Position numbers and translations under genes: made by a program
The notes under the pieces: generated by a model
Seen by the model: only the letters and a program-made list of their open reading frames with translations
What the model was told of the DNA's origin: nothing
Databases searched by the model: none
In this document: one piece after another, positions 25,779 through 34,672 of the stretch
How positions within the stretch are numbered: the first letter of the stretch is position 1
How the letters are laid out: every line of letters starts with the position of its first letter
From: JANELJ01 sp024511395
Lineage (GTDB): Bacteria > Pseudomonadota > Gammaproteobacteria > GRL18
Assembly: GCA_963681975.1 (NCBI GenBank)
Contig: OY820613.1
Location: 1 to 64,000 of the forward strand
Direction: 5' to 3'
DNA: 64,000 nucleotides

Positions 25779-27127
25779 TGGCAGAGCAGATAAAAAAACG
25801 GTTTCGTTGCGCTGTGTATACACGCAAATCAACCGAGGAAGGATTAGATCAAGACTACAATTCCATTGATGCACAACGTGATGCTGGTCATGCTTATATT
25901 GCCAGCCAGCGAGCTGAGGGCTGGATACCTGTTGAGGATGACTACGACGATCCAGCTTTTTCCGGTGGCAACATGGACCGCCCTGCTATGAAGCGATTAC
26001 TCGTTGATATTGAAAAGGGAAAAATTGATGTCGTGGTCGTTTACAAAATTGACCGACTGACTCGAAGCCTGACAGATTTCTCAAGAATGATCGAAGTATT
26101 TGAACGTCATAATGTTTCGTTTGTTTCCGTTACCCAGCAATTTAATACGACCAACTCCATGGGCAGGCTAATGCTCAATATTTTGCTATCTTTCGCCCAA
26201 TTCGAACGAGAAGTTACGGGAGAGCGGATTCGAGACAAAATTACTGCTAGTAAAAAGAAAGGCATGTGGATGGGTGGTATTCCACCATTGGGATACGATG
26301 TGAAAGATCGCTGCCTGGTGATCAATCCCAAGGAAGCAAAACTTATTAGGCATATTTTCAAACGATTCACTGAAATTGGATCCACTACATTGATGTACAA
26401 AGAACTGCGGCTTGATGGTGTCACCAGTAAATCCTGGACAACGCAGGATGGTCGATTTCGACCAGGCAAACCAATTGACAGAGGCCTCATTTACAAGCTC
26501 CTGAACAACAAAACCTACCTTGGAAAACTCCGGCACAAGGATCAATGGTATGAAGGGAAACACAAGGCCATTATTGATCAAAAACTCTGGGATGATGTCC
26601 ACTCGATTCTGGCTACTAATGCTCACAAACGTGGAAACTACACGAGAGCCAAAGTTCCATTTCTACTCAAAGGCATTGTATTCGGCGAAGATGGTCGAGC
26701 GATGACAACCAGCTGGAGCTTTAAAAAGAAAAGTGGTCGCCGCTACCGATATTACATTAGCACACATGACACCAAGGAGTTTGCAGGCGCGTCTGGCCTG
26801 CCACGAATACCTGCTGCAGAACTTGAAGCAGCGGTTGTCAATCAAATCCGGGAGTTATTAAAAGCGCCCCCTATTACACAGCAAGTAGCCGCTATAACGA
26901 CCCAAAACAACCAACCTGTTGATGAAGCTCAAGTCACCATTGCGCTCAACCAAATCGACAAGGTCTGGGAGCAGTTATTTCCAGACGAACAAATGCGCAT
27001 TATTAAACTATTGGTAGAGAAAATCGTCATCACCCCAGACAGTATTGATGTACGGCTCAGGGAAAATGGCATCGAAAGACTTGCGCTCGAAATCACTGAC
27101 TCAGCCAAACAGGAGGAAGTTGCATGA
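25778..27127 (+). CDS. Large serine recombinase 1
   Basis: This 449-residue recombinase has an N-terminal resolvase domain with the catalytic Ser18 in AVYTRKSTEEG, DYNSIDAQRDAG, VVVYKIDRLTRSLTDF and the ERIRDKI helix, then a recombinase domain (YKLLNNKTYLGKLRHKDQWY). The usual zinc-ribbon cysteines are absent: the matching stretch reads LKGIVFGEDGRAMTTSW and YYISTHDTKEF. It probably integrates and excises the element through att sites. The start overlaps DUF2924 and the end overlaps the HTH gene. Confidence 0.88.
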   Translation: MAEQIKKRFRCAVYTRKSTEEGLDQDYNSIDAQRDAGHAYIASQRAEGWIPVEDDYDDPAFSGGNMDRPAMKRLLVDIEKGKIDVVVVYKIDRLTRSLTDFSRMIEVFERHNVSFVSVTQQFNTTNSMGRLMLNILLSFAQFEREVTGERIRDKITASKKKGMWMGGIPPLGYDVKDRCLVINPKEAKLIRHIFKRFTEIGSTTLMYKELRLDGVTSKSWTTQDGRFRPGKPIDRGLIYKLLNNKTYLGKLRHKDQWYEGKHKAIIDQKLWDDVHSILATNAHKRGNYTRAKVPFLLKGIVFGEDGRAMTTSWSFKKKSGRRYRYYISTHDTKEFAGASGLPRIPAAELEAAVVNQIRELLKAPPITQQVAAITTQNNQPVDEAQVTIALNQIDKVWEQLFPDEQMRIIKLLVEKIVITPDSIDVRLRENGIERLALEITDSAKQEEVA

Positions 27128-27570
27128 CTAAAGGAAGCGGCTACAAGATCGAAATGTACCAAACTGGTCAGGCCAGTATAATAGAAGACAGCAACAGAAA
27201 ACTTAGCATATCGATCCCTATCAATCTCAAGCGCCGCAGTGGTCGACGTCTGATCACCCTGCCAGATGGTTCAACACAAGAGCCACGCCCATGGGATACC
27301 GAGCCCACACCCCTGCAACTTGCCTTGGCCAGGGGGCACAGGTGGCTACAAATGATCGAGTCTGGAGAGGCAAAGTCTCTCCGAGAAATTGCAGATAAGG
27401 AAGGCGTTGATAATAGCTATGTGAGCCGTATGGTTAATCTGACAACACTGGCACCCGATATTGTGGAGGCCATATTGGATGATCATGTGCCTCCGACCCT
27501 GACTCTATTTGATCTGGCGGTGGATCCTCCAAGGCTATGGACTGAGCAAAGGCAAAAGGTATCTATTTAG
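27124..27570 (+). CDS. HTH protein closing recombinase cassette 1
   Basis: The 148-residue protein has a beta-rich N-terminal part (RKLSISIPINLKRRSGRRLIT) and a helix-turn-helix of ParB/sigma-4 type: GEAKSLREIADKEGVDNSYVSRMV, then LTTLAPDIVEAILD. The 37285-37704 gene shares the whole layout. It overlaps the recombinase by ATGA, so all four genes form one unit. It may be a directionality or regulatory factor; this is inferred. Its 3' end overlaps a convergent gene by 8 bp. Confidence 0.75.
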   Translation: MTKGSGYKIEMYQTGQASIIEDSNRKLSISIPINLKRRSGRRLITLPDGSTQEPRPWDTEPTPLQLALARGHRWLQMIESGEAKSLREIADKEGVDNSYVSRMVNLTTLAPDIVEAILDDHVPPTLTLFDLAVDPPRLWTEQRQKVSI

Positions 27571-29734
27571 TTAGGTTAAGGCAGCATTTTTTATATTTGC
27601 GCCCGCTACCGCAGGGACATGGAGAGTTCCTACCAATCTTCTTTCTCCGGCTACGTTGGCTCATTAGTGCTCCCAGAGCATGGTCGATAGGCACCGGTGC
27701 CTTCATTCCTTTAGTTTTTTCATCCATATTCGCGTCTTGAACCCAAGGAAACACCAAAGAGATCCCAAACCTTACGTCTGGCCCCTTGGAACTCATACAA
27801 AGTCCAAACCACTCCTTAGCCTTCTCCCTGTACTTACGAAGTGTGCAATAGGATTCCAAGCGATGGCCAGCCACTTCGGTTGGCTCATCGGTGCAGTGGA
27901 AAGTAATCCCTGATCCTTCTTTAAATCCGAACGTGGCATCATGCACCTTACCATCGGCACGTGTCCTAGCTGCAAGCCTGTCAACAGCGCGGCTCATCTC
28001 GTTGATCGCCTGTTCGCTCATTGCAAGGAGCAAGAATCCGAGGTCAATTGTTGCGGACTCTGGTCGCGCCTCAATCTCCTTAACCACTCGACCAATCGTC
28101 GTGTTTCTGAATCGTGTTAGTACACCATCAGGTGTATCGGTCCCCTGTACTCCAGCACGTCGAACTGCCATAGCGATATCTAGCCCAGCTGAAAAATCAT
28201 CACCTAGTTGCATAAGATCAATGTCTGGCTGCACCCAGAGGTTTTTCGTCAGGTGATAACCAAGAATCGTCAGCTCTTGCGATGCCATGAGTTGTTCTGC
28301 ATAGTTAGCCCGGCGATTCACGTAACTGAGAAACTGTAGGGGAGACTGCAGCATTTCAGTCATGGCATCAATAGCGAATACATCCATAACCAATGGTGCC
28401 TGAACCCTCTCAATGTTTTCTGTCTGCAGGAACTGCCTCGCCTGAAAGCTCAAGGCTGGGTAGTGATCACTGATAACACAAAAGAGATAGATCTCTTTAA
28501 TATCCTGAGGCAACACAACCTCTCGCCCGTCCGGGGTTGCCAGTCTGTATGGCTTATCGAATAGGCACTTAGCACATGCAACCCCTTGGTCGTAGGCAAC
28601 CTGTACCGCCTTCTTGAAATCATCTCGGATAACCTGGTCATTCCCCTTTCTCGATTCGATAGTCATACGTTTTGACTTTGCCTGCACGATGACTATCCTA
28701 TTGCCCCAGACGACAAGTACATCTATATCTGAGATCTTTGTTGCCTTGGTTTCGAAAACATCAACATTCAAATGAACATGTTCGCTCCCAAAGACCAAGC
28801 CGAGGCGTTCCGCGACAAAGCTTTCAGTGAAGTCGCCTCGATTCTTAGTAATAGTAGGCAGATACTGCTTGTCTTGAACCATCCAGTAAAAGGGAGCTTC
28901 ATAAATGGCTTCGGCAAGCGAGTAGGATTGCAGAGACAAGAACTCTCCGGTCGGAATCCGTAGTAGAGGCGTGGCCGTGATGACGTTAAAATCGTGCAGC
29001 GCGCGGAACCCTTCATTCCGTTCACTGGATGGTAATTCGAATGCCCCTAGCACTCTTTCAACTACATCGGCAGTAAATCTAGTCTTGGCTGCAATCTCTT
29101 CCGACGTGAAAGTAAATAGCGGGAGCATAGTCCACTCGTCGGGGTGCTGCTTTCGCATCCGATCACGAATTGTTTCGAATTGGTCGGCTTGGACTTCCTC
29201 GACGGCCTTGGCAATACGCGAAGCCTGTTCCATGGTGAAGCCTCGATTTGCTTGGAGCCATGACGCGTCAGCCGCATACCTACTGATTGCAAGATCATGG
29301 TATTGAAAACTGTAGGCAGCCTCCCCGCTATAGAAAATCGGTTCTCGTAACACCTCCCCTCGCGTAAACGGGTTAAAACCACTATCCACTGCTTCCTTAG
29401 TGAGCCCTGACCAGAATTCTCCAGATATGCAGTGGTGCAATTCTTCTAAGAGTTGTTCCGTTGCATCCATGTATTCCTGTACAGTCTTCGGTTCAGGCAG
29501 GTTCCAGTCGATTTCGGCCTTAATCATTAAGCCGAGCAAAGTATTTATCTCAGTTCGAATAAGCCGTGAAGGAGAGAACATATTCCTCATGTCTACTTCC
29601 TTCATATCACCCGCGTAAAGAATCACGTTGTCCCGGAAGCAGAAATGCGCTATGGCATGGACATAGCCCGGCTGGCAGCAAAGCGAAGCCAAATCTGCAA
29701 ATACTTCTTGTTCTGATCGAGTTGCTTGCTTCAC
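27563..29734 (-). CDS. Large SEC-C protein with restriction-nuclease-like core; candidate defence gene
   Basis: This 723-residue leftward protein ends in a SEC-C zinc motif (GRNSPCPCGSGRKYKKCC). Near residue 320 it has KNRGDFTESFVAERLGLVF followed by ISDIDVLVVWGNRIVIVQAKSKR, which fits an E...D-x(n)-Q-x-K core of the PD-(D/E)XK/NERD nuclease fold. The rest is helical and not recognised. It has a higher GC content than the recombinase cassette. A cargo or anti-phage role beside the att site is likely, but the function is not known. Confidence 0.7.
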   Translation of the reverse strand: MKQATRSEQEVFADLASLCCQPGYVHAIAHFCFRDNVILYAGDMKEVDMRNMFSPSRLIRTEINTLLGLMIKAEIDWNLPEPKTVQEYMDATEQLLEELHHCISGEFWSGLTKEAVDSGFNPFTRGEVLREPIFYSGEAAYSFQYHDLAISRYAADASWLQANRGFTMEQASRIAKAVEEVQADQFETIRDRMRKQHPDEWTMLPLFTFTSEEIAAKTRFTADVVERVLGAFELPSSERNEGFRALHDFNVITATPLLRIPTGEFLSLQSYSLAEAIYEAPFYWMVQDKQYLPTITKNRGDFTESFVAERLGLVFGSEHVHLNVDVFETKATKISDIDVLVVWGNRIVIVQAKSKRMTIESRKGNDQVIRDDFKKAVQVAYDQGVACAKCLFDKPYRLATPDGREVVLPQDIKEIYLFCVISDHYPALSFQARQFLQTENIERVQAPLVMDVFAIDAMTEMLQSPLQFLSYVNRRANYAEQLMASQELTILGYHLTKNLWVQPDIDLMQLGDDFSAGLDIAMAVRRAGVQGTDTPDGVLTRFRNTTIGRVVKEIEARPESATIDLGFLLLAMSEQAINEMSRAVDRLAARTRADGKVHDATFGFKEGSGITFHCTDEPTEVAGHRLESYCTLRKYREKAKEWFGLCMSSKGPDVRFGISLVFPWVQDANMDEKTKGMKAPVPIDHALGALMSQRSRRKKIGRNSPCPCGSGRKYKKCCLNLTK

Positions 29735-29880
29735 AGTCAGTTTGACTCCAAACCTGATTTCTAATCTTTCTACATGAACTGCACTCTAATACCTAAAGCC
29801 ATTTTTTGCTTCCAATCTTGTGTCATTGAACATTGCAATGCTCTGGCTTATTCCAAAGGCCCAAGATGATCTGACTTTGC

Positions 29881-30222
29881 TCAAAGATCATCAGGCTCAC
29901 CTAATAATCCTTGCCAGGGGTCGTCACACAGTTTTTTCTTTTCATCATCGAAAGCATTCGCTACCGTGTTAACAGTCGTCCCAAAATCAGGCTCTGTAGC
30001 TCCAAGCACAGCCTGAACAGCACTTAGCTTTTCTTTGGGAATCAGCATGAGTTCGCTGTTAAGACCTTTGGCAATCAGTTCCAATGTGTTCAATCTGGGG
30101 TTTCCCTTGGATTCTAAACGTTGATATTGCTGGCGAGAAATGCCTATCCGCAACATCATATCGTTCTGTTTAAGACCTAGCGCAAGACGTCTTTTTTTGA
30201 GCTGCTGGAGTATAGAATCCAT
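29881..30222 (-). CDS. XRE/HipB-type regulator
   Basis: The protein (113 residues from the MDSIL start; a few more if read from 30234) has an N-terminal HTH: LKKRRLALGLKQNDMMLRIG, then ISRQQYQRLESKGNPRL, and the LNTLELIAKGLNSELMLIPK beta-hairpin typical of HipB. No HipA kinase lies next to it, so it is a solitary regulator. Three related palindromes at 30227-30303, directly upstream, are likely its own operators. Confidence 0.8.
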   Translation of the reverse strand: MDSILQQLKKRRLALGLKQNDMMLRIGISRQQYQRLESKGNPRLNTLELIAKGLNSELMLIPKEKLSAVQAVLGATEPDFGTTVNTVANAFDDEKKKLCDDPWQGLLGEPDDL

Positions 30223-30226
30223 TATT

Positions 30227-30303
30227 GTAAACACATAGGTTGCTTTTTCGATGCAAGAAACATATTAGTTTCTTTTTTTACGTTTAAGCAACATATAAGT
30301 TGC
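30227..30303. promoter_or_regulatory. Three operator-like palindromes upstream of the XRE gene
   Basis: GTAAACACATAGGTTGC (30227-30243), GAAACATATTAGTTTC (30257-30272) and GCAACATATAAGTTGC (30288-30303) share the core AACATAT-x-AGTT. Their centres are about 30 bp apart, near three helical turns. They lie directly before the XRE start, as expected for autoregulation. Confidence 0.65.
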
Positions 30304-30402
30304 TATCAGGCATTATTTAAAATAACACAGGAAAAAGCAACACATGATGGCTGATCTGATCATCGTGACACAATTTATGACTGAACAGTCCATGCTACTC
30401 AC

Positions 30403-30609
30403 TCACAGGCAACATTTGACTGGATTAGACGTGGACGTTCTTAGGCATTGCTCTTCGTACTCCTCGATATCACGCTCGCGATACATCACGCGCCCACGTA
30501 ACTTTAAAAAAAGCGGCCCCGTTCCCTCGGCCCTCCATCGCTCTAACGTTGCTTCACTTACTCCCCAGCGATTCGCGAGTTGTCGCTGATTCATGTGCCT
30601 GACTTCCAT
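30403..30609 (-). CDS. AlpA/excisionase-like HTH protein
   Basis: The 68-residue protein starts at the ATG complement to 30607-30609 behind GGGGAG. MNQRQLANRWGVSEATLERW and LKLRGRVMYRERDIEEYEEQ are the HTH_17/AlpA pattern (winged MerR-like helix). AlpA and Xis proteins regulate integrase or bend att DNA. The gene is 140 bp from the att-like site, so an excision role is plausible; it is inferred from place and family. Confidence 0.75.
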   Translation of the reverse strand: MEVRHMNQRQLANRWGVSEATLERWRAEGTGPLFLKLRGRVMYRERDIEEYEEQCLRTSTSNPVKCCL

Positions 30610-30752
30610 AGTTCTCCCCTTACAAGGTTGTTGATAACAGGTGCACATGAACGCTCAACAATAGGGGGAAAAGCAAGTTATTTCGGGTCTGTGAGGGCAA
30701 TAAATATCCATGCTTATAACGGTGTAGTTAACGGACTTCAATAGTCGATATC

Positions 30753-30786
30753 GCGGGAATCGAACCCGCGTCCCGCCCCACCACCA
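30753..30786 (-). other. Putative att core: T-arm remnant of ssrA/tRNA 3' end
   Basis: On the minus strand GGGACGCGGGTTCGATTCCCGC contains a perfect T-arm (GCGGG, TTCGATT loop, CCCGC). It resembles the 3' end of tmRNA or a tRNA, but no acceptor stem, CCA end or upstream body accompanies it. It marks the boundary between prophage 1 cargo and prophage 2. Such fragments are left by integration at RNA gene ends. The exact gene cannot be named. Confidence 0.45.
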
Positions 30787-30799
30787 TTTTGAAAAAGAC

Positions 30800-30846
30800 A
30801 ACCCGTCTCTCCAGAGTGATTCTCTGGGGTGACGGGTTTTCTTTTT
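30800..30846. terminator. Long bidirectional terminator next to the att-like site
   Basis: AACCCGTC (30800-30807) pairs with GACGGGTT (30831-30838). The stem continues through TCTCCAGAG against CTCTGGGGT with one wobble and one mismatch. T tracts lie on both sides (TTTTCTTTTT on plus, GTCTTTTTC on minus). It ends leftward transcription from the lexA-linked operon. The rest of 30610-31146 shows no credible gene. Confidence 0.75.
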
Positions 30847-31146
30847 CCCCTTGTATTCAAAGGGTTTTGGCCGTTTTGACATCTTTCCGGAACCTCTCTC
30901 CAGCCACCAGATTCTCTCCATTCTCCCCACGTTCATTCTCTGTTTGGGGCGGTATTCTCTGTTTTCTTCGGACAGGGTCCGACACGCGTCCAGTTGCAGA
31001 TATCCTTTCAGATTAAGCATTTAGCCGAATGACGGTATTTTTCGGTTGTGTTAAGACCTCAAATGGTCGGGTCAAACCACCCGTTTTCACAAACCAAAAG
31101 TCTCTCGCAGGTTTCGGGAAGTGATATTTATTCGGATTTCCAGCGG

Positions 31147-31728
31147 TCAGTATTGCTTGGGAAAGTATTCTTTGCCCGCCTGCCAGAGGTACTTATCGAC
31201 TTGTTTCAGTGTGAATCCATCCAGCCCATAGAACCTGCTGAACTCCATTAAAATAGCGTGGTATGCCGGATAGTGCTTCAGGTCGTCCTTTTTGAACTTA
31301 TAGAATTTATCCACCCGCTTGAAGTGCATGAGCATCTTTTCCACAAAGCTGTCATAGATCGGATAGTCCTCCGGGAGATGGTGGCTGCAATACTTGGTGG
31401 CAAACGAATAAAAATTGATGGTCTTCTGGCCGTTAACCTTAACCACGGCAATGTCGTTTACGAGAGTCAAATCCCGGTTGCCGAGACGTTGATCGATATC
31501 CAAATCAACGATGTGCTTGGCAACGGTGAATGGTGAAAAGATGTTCGTGCTGTAAAAGTCGTTCAGTGAGCAGACCTTTATCAGGACATCATCCATATCG
31601 ACATTTCGGGGATACGTCACAGCAAACAGTTTTCTGAGGCTGCTCTCCTGCAGTACATAATTGTCCAACGAATCCCACCGCTCCAGATACATGGCTACCT
31701 GCTCCGCCGACGGTCTGACTTTATTCAT
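31147..31728 (-). CDS. Unknown protein C, third gene of the lexA-linked operon
   Basis: This 193-residue protein starts MNKVRPSAEQVAMYLERWD. The text VDMDDVLIKVCSLNDFYSTNI, VAKHIVDLDIDQRL, LVNDIAVVKVNG and FYSFATKYCSHHLPEDYPIYD suggests a compact alpha-helical domain with conserved His, Cys and Asp, but I cannot name the family. It overlaps gene B by 8 bp. As the last gene of a tight three-gene set it probably works with A and B. The function is unknown. Confidence 0.7.
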   Translation of the reverse strand: MNKVRPSAEQVAMYLERWDSLDNYVLQESSLRKLFAVTYPRNVDMDDVLIKVCSLNDFYSTNIFSPFTVAKHIVDLDIDQRLGNRDLTLVNDIAVVKVNGQKTINFYSFATKYCSHHLPEDYPIYDSFVEKMLMHFKRVDKFYKFKKDDLKHYPAYHAILMEFSRFYGLDGFTLKQVDKYLWQAGKEYFPKQY

Positions 31729-32824
31729 AGAGCGCACCCTCGTTGATATAGGTTGAATCGTCATCCCCCTCCGGCTTGATTGTGAAAAGGCAGCGGTAAC
31801 AGCCTTCTTCCTTCAGGTATTCAATCGGGTCGTCTGTTAGCCTGAAAAACTCACGCAGCTTTTTTGACAGGCGCGGTTTCTGGTCCTTGACCTTGAAGGA
31901 TGCATGCTGGCTCTGCCAATCAATCTGACCGCGAGAATCAGCAAAGGCTCTGAAGAGCTCCCAAGGGATGGTCGGGTTACCGTTTCTGGTATTGGCCATT
32001 CCCATCTGGGTGTAATTGTACTGGCCGTGTGATTTTGTGGTGCGGATGGAAACGGTATGGCCGTCAATAAACTTGATGGTGATGCCGCTCCAGCTGATAC
32101 CAGCAGGCGTGTCGAAATGGACCATGCCACCGGAATCCGGCTCAGGTACATCAGCCTGAAAGGTTGCAAATACATCGGTCGCGGGCCTGAGAGCTTTCAG
32201 GCTGCCATTGGCTTGAATGGAAAAATCCTCGCTCAACACGATACATATTGAACCACTCCGGCTCAGGAGATCCTCGGCTCGGGGTGTCAGTTGTTTGCGG
32301 GTTGGAATAATCAGCGCATAAGGGTCCTGCCCAAGCAGACTGATACTCCTGACGCTTTCGATAAGTTCGTCCGGGTCACTCTTGAAGGTCAGGTAAACCG
32401 GAAAGTTGAACCCGGCGGTCGGTGTGTAATCACCCAGACGGAAAACACCGGGAATGCCGTCCTGCGAATTTTCATTCCGTGTGATTCCAAGCCCTGTACA
32501 GATGCTTTTGTGGAACGATGACCGGTTCAATGTATAGACCAGCACATCCCGCTTGTTCAGACTATATGGCTTCTCTTCCTGCTCAGGACACACCGCAGCA
32601 ATATCATCGGCGGCATGCTCGACAACTTTTCTGGGGCAGCCCAGTCCACAGTCCGTCCTGCAATTGACAGCAAATGCTCGCTGATCGGTCAGTTGCAGAA
32701 ATTTCCTCTCAAATCCACTGAAGGAATCCCAGCCGCCAAACGCATCCTGCCATTCACACCACGGGGCATTCTGCCTCGGGTGCTCTTCTAAGAATTGCCA
32801 CAGCTGGTTTTCACTCACCGTCAT
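31721..32824 (-). CDS. Unknown protein B, second gene of the lexA-linked operon
   Basis: The 367-residue protein starts MTVSENQLWQFLEEHPRQ, overlapping the end of gene A. It has a Cys cluster (AVNCRTDCGLGCPRKVVEHA), an N-terminal helical region, and later beta-rich parts including DPYALIIPTRKQLTPRAEDLL and GITIKFIDGHTVSIRTTKSHG. The Cys cluster could hold a metal. No known catalytic motif is evident to me. Full length, no breaks. Its function is unknown. Confidence 0.7.
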   Translation of the reverse strand: MTVSENQLWQFLEEHPRQNAPWCEWQDAFGGWDSFSGFERKFLQLTDQRAFAVNCRTDCGLGCPRKVVEHAADDIAAVCPEQEEKPYSLNKRDVLVYTLNRSSFHKSICTGLGITRNENSQDGIPGVFRLGDYTPTAGFNFPVYLTFKSDPDELIESVRSISLLGQDPYALIIPTRKQLTPRAEDLLSRSGSICIVLSEDFSIQANGSLKALRPATDVFATFQADVPEPDSGGMVHFDTPAGISWSGITIKFIDGHTVSIRTTKSHGQYNYTQMGMANTRNGNPTIPWELFRAFADSRGQIDWQSQHASFKVKDQKPRLSKKLREFFRLTDDPIEYLKEEGCYRCLFTIKPEGDDDSTYINEGALYE

Positions 32825-33944
32825 CCTCCGAATCAACGATGATAAAGCCCCGGCGGATCAACCACTCTTCCAGAATTTCGGCATCATCATCTCGTTTGAA
32901 CTGAGCCCGGTTCCCGGAGCTGAGTGTAACGGTTCGCGGTGTTTTGGAATCAGAAAACTTGATCTGGAAGCTGGCCTTGCTCAATCGGCCACCGTTGGGG
33001 ATGGTGCGGTCCCGCTCTTCCAATGAAGCAAAGACGTCCTCGGCTTTGCGGATCTCGATCTCTTTGTGTGTTCCGCCACGGAAGATCTGGAACTCCTTCA
33101 GGCGCACCCAATCGATCCCTTCAACATCATCACAGAGAACGGAAGCTGAACCTGCCTCTCTCAACGGCTCCAGCGTGAACTTGCTTTTGCCGTCGAAAAA
33201 CTCGCTGTCATCGAAAAGATGGAGGCCAAACTTCGTGCGGTACAGTTCCTTTTCACCCTTGGAGCGGGCATTCATCCTGATCTCACCATTTTCCGGGCTG
33301 TAAACGAGCACGTCGTATTTCTCCGGCCGATAGAACAGGCTTTTGGATTCACCATCCTTGATGATCGACTCCCGGGTGAATGGCTCCCCATGACGGACAA
33401 GGAACCAGACATAGTCCTCCTTCACATAGATGAAAACCTTGGAAGCCCGGCCCCGGCGTTTCTTGGCAAACCATTCATCCAGATCCGCTTCGAGGGCGGT
33501 GATGGTTTCACGGGTGCATTTGAAATACTCAAATGAGCGCGGCCGAAACAGGAACTGCTCGGCATGGAGTCGCTCGATGATGTTGCGGTCCTGCACCCAG
33601 ACCTGCAGAGCCAGATCACCGTAAGCGGCATCTTCGGAGATGCTGACATCGATCTCGGTGTCAGCAATGGCCTCCTGTATCAGATCGAATCCTTCAGGAG
33701 TCGACATTTCGTTAATGTAATAGAGAGCTTCCGACATCTCAGGAGGTGTGCTGGTGTTCGGGTTCAGCAGCACGTTACTCATGACTGTATAGTCCAGTCC
33801 GTTTTCTGCGGCTGCCGATGGCAACTCTATCCCTCGCCCGGATAGATATTCGGTGTAGGGCTCAAAAAATGTGATCAGATGGCTCCGGTCGATCTTCCGG
33901 AGCATTTCCGGCTTCGAAAAGCGGCGAAGGTTTAAAGTTGCCAT
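32811..33944 (-). CDS. Unknown protein A, first gene of the lexA-linked operon
   Basis: The 377-residue protein follows the lexA-like gene by 48 bp with CAGGAG before its ATG. Its N-terminal half is helical. The middle has VFIYVKEDYVWFLVRHGEPF, KSLFYRPEKYDVLVYSPENG and IRMNARSKGEKELYRTKFG, and the C-terminal part (SFQIKFSDSKTPRTVTLSSG) resembles the matching part of gene B (GITIKFIDGHTVSIRTT), so A and B may share a beta domain. The function is unknown. Confidence 0.7.
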   Translation of the reverse strand: MATLNLRRFSKPEMLRKIDRSHLITFFEPYTEYLSGRGIELPSAAAENGLDYTVMSNVLLNPNTSTPPEMSEALYYINEMSTPEGFDLIQEAIADTEIDVSISEDAAYGDLALQVWVQDRNIIERLHAEQFLFRPRSFEYFKCTRETITALEADLDEWFAKKRRGRASKVFIYVKEDYVWFLVRHGEPFTRESIIKDGESKSLFYRPEKYDVLVYSPENGEIRMNARSKGEKELYRTKFGLHLFDDSEFFDGKSKFTLEPLREAGSASVLCDDVEGIDWVRLKEFQIFRGGTHKEIEIRKAEDVFASLEERDRTIPNGGRLSKASFQIKFSDSKTPRTVTLSSGNRAQFKRDDDAEILEEWLIRRGFIIVDSEDDGE

Positions 33945-33992
33945 TAATTTCTCCTGTTTTTTAGCTTATAGCTGTCCTTACATAGTGTTCTC

Positions 33993-34616
33993 TCAAATTC
34001 GTTTACGGCCCACCACTTTGCCGAGAATCCTCAGTTCATCTTCAGGTTTTACCCTGATCGGTTTCAGCCTCGGATTCTCCGGGACCAGCTCGATGAGCTC
34101 ATTATCAATTTTCAGCCTTTTGACCGTGGCTTCATCGTCAAGCAGAGCAATAACGATATCACCGTCTTCGGCAATTGGCTGACGCCTCACAATGATCAGG
34201 TCGCCGTCGTTTATTCCGGCATCGATCATGCTGTCGCCCTGTGTGTACAAGGCAAAGCACTTACCTGATCCGACAACGGATGCTTCCACCAGAACCTCAC
34301 CCGTGATGTTCTCATGAGCGAAAATCGGATGACCGGCTGCAACCGTGCCGACAATCGGAACCGCCACAAGGGCGACCGCGTTTGTCTGAGGATGCTTGGT
34401 CACGGTCAGACCGCGAGCCTTACCTTCCTCTCTTTTCAAATAACCTTTGCGAACCAGCTGGTTGATCCGGTCATGCACACTGGCGTGACTGATTCCAAAT
34501 GTTTCGCTCATTTCTTTAACCGTCGGCGGATACCCTTTGGCTGAAACGTACCGGCATATTTCATCAAGTGTTTCCTGCTGCAACGGCGTAATGTCGTCTT
34601 CTCTGTTTCTGCCCAT
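33993..34616 (-). CDS. lexA: LexA-like self-cleaving repressor
   Basis: The 207-residue protein has a winged HTH (YPPTVKEMSETFGISHASVHDRI parts), the Ala94-Gly95 cleavage site in TVAAGHP, nucleophile Ser129 in YTQGDSMIDAGI and Lys166 in EATVKRL, so the S24 dyad is complete. It should repress until RecA filaments trigger cleavage. It diverges from the recombinase cassette and phage genes to the right, the place of a lysogeny switch, and precedes three unknown genes in the same direction. It is a phage-borne member rather than the host lexA by context. Confidence 0.88.
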   Translation of the reverse strand: MGRNREDDITPLQQETLDEICRYVSAKGYPPTVKEMSETFGISHASVHDRINQLVRKGYLKREEGKARGLTVTKHPQTNAVALVAVPIVGTVAAGHPIFAHENITGEVLVEASVVGSGKCFALYTQGDSMIDAGINDGDLIIVRRQPIAEDGDIVIALLDDEATVKRLKIDNELIELVPENPRLKPIRVKPEDELRILGKVVGRKRI

Positions 34617-34672
34617 AGCGTCCTCCTTCCTTTAAAAGACAGAGAGCCCCAGTTTGGGCCGAATAACACATA

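Noticed and set aside
30655..31020. Leftward 121-codon frame across the att-like site
   Set aside because: Its GGTRVRFPRY text is what a tRNA T-arm looks like when translated; it also crosses a terminator hairpin. Not a gene.
30740..31140. Complete tmRNA or tRNA gene
   Set aside because: Only the T-arm is present. There is no acceptor pairing, CCA end or tag-peptide reading frame nearby on either strand.
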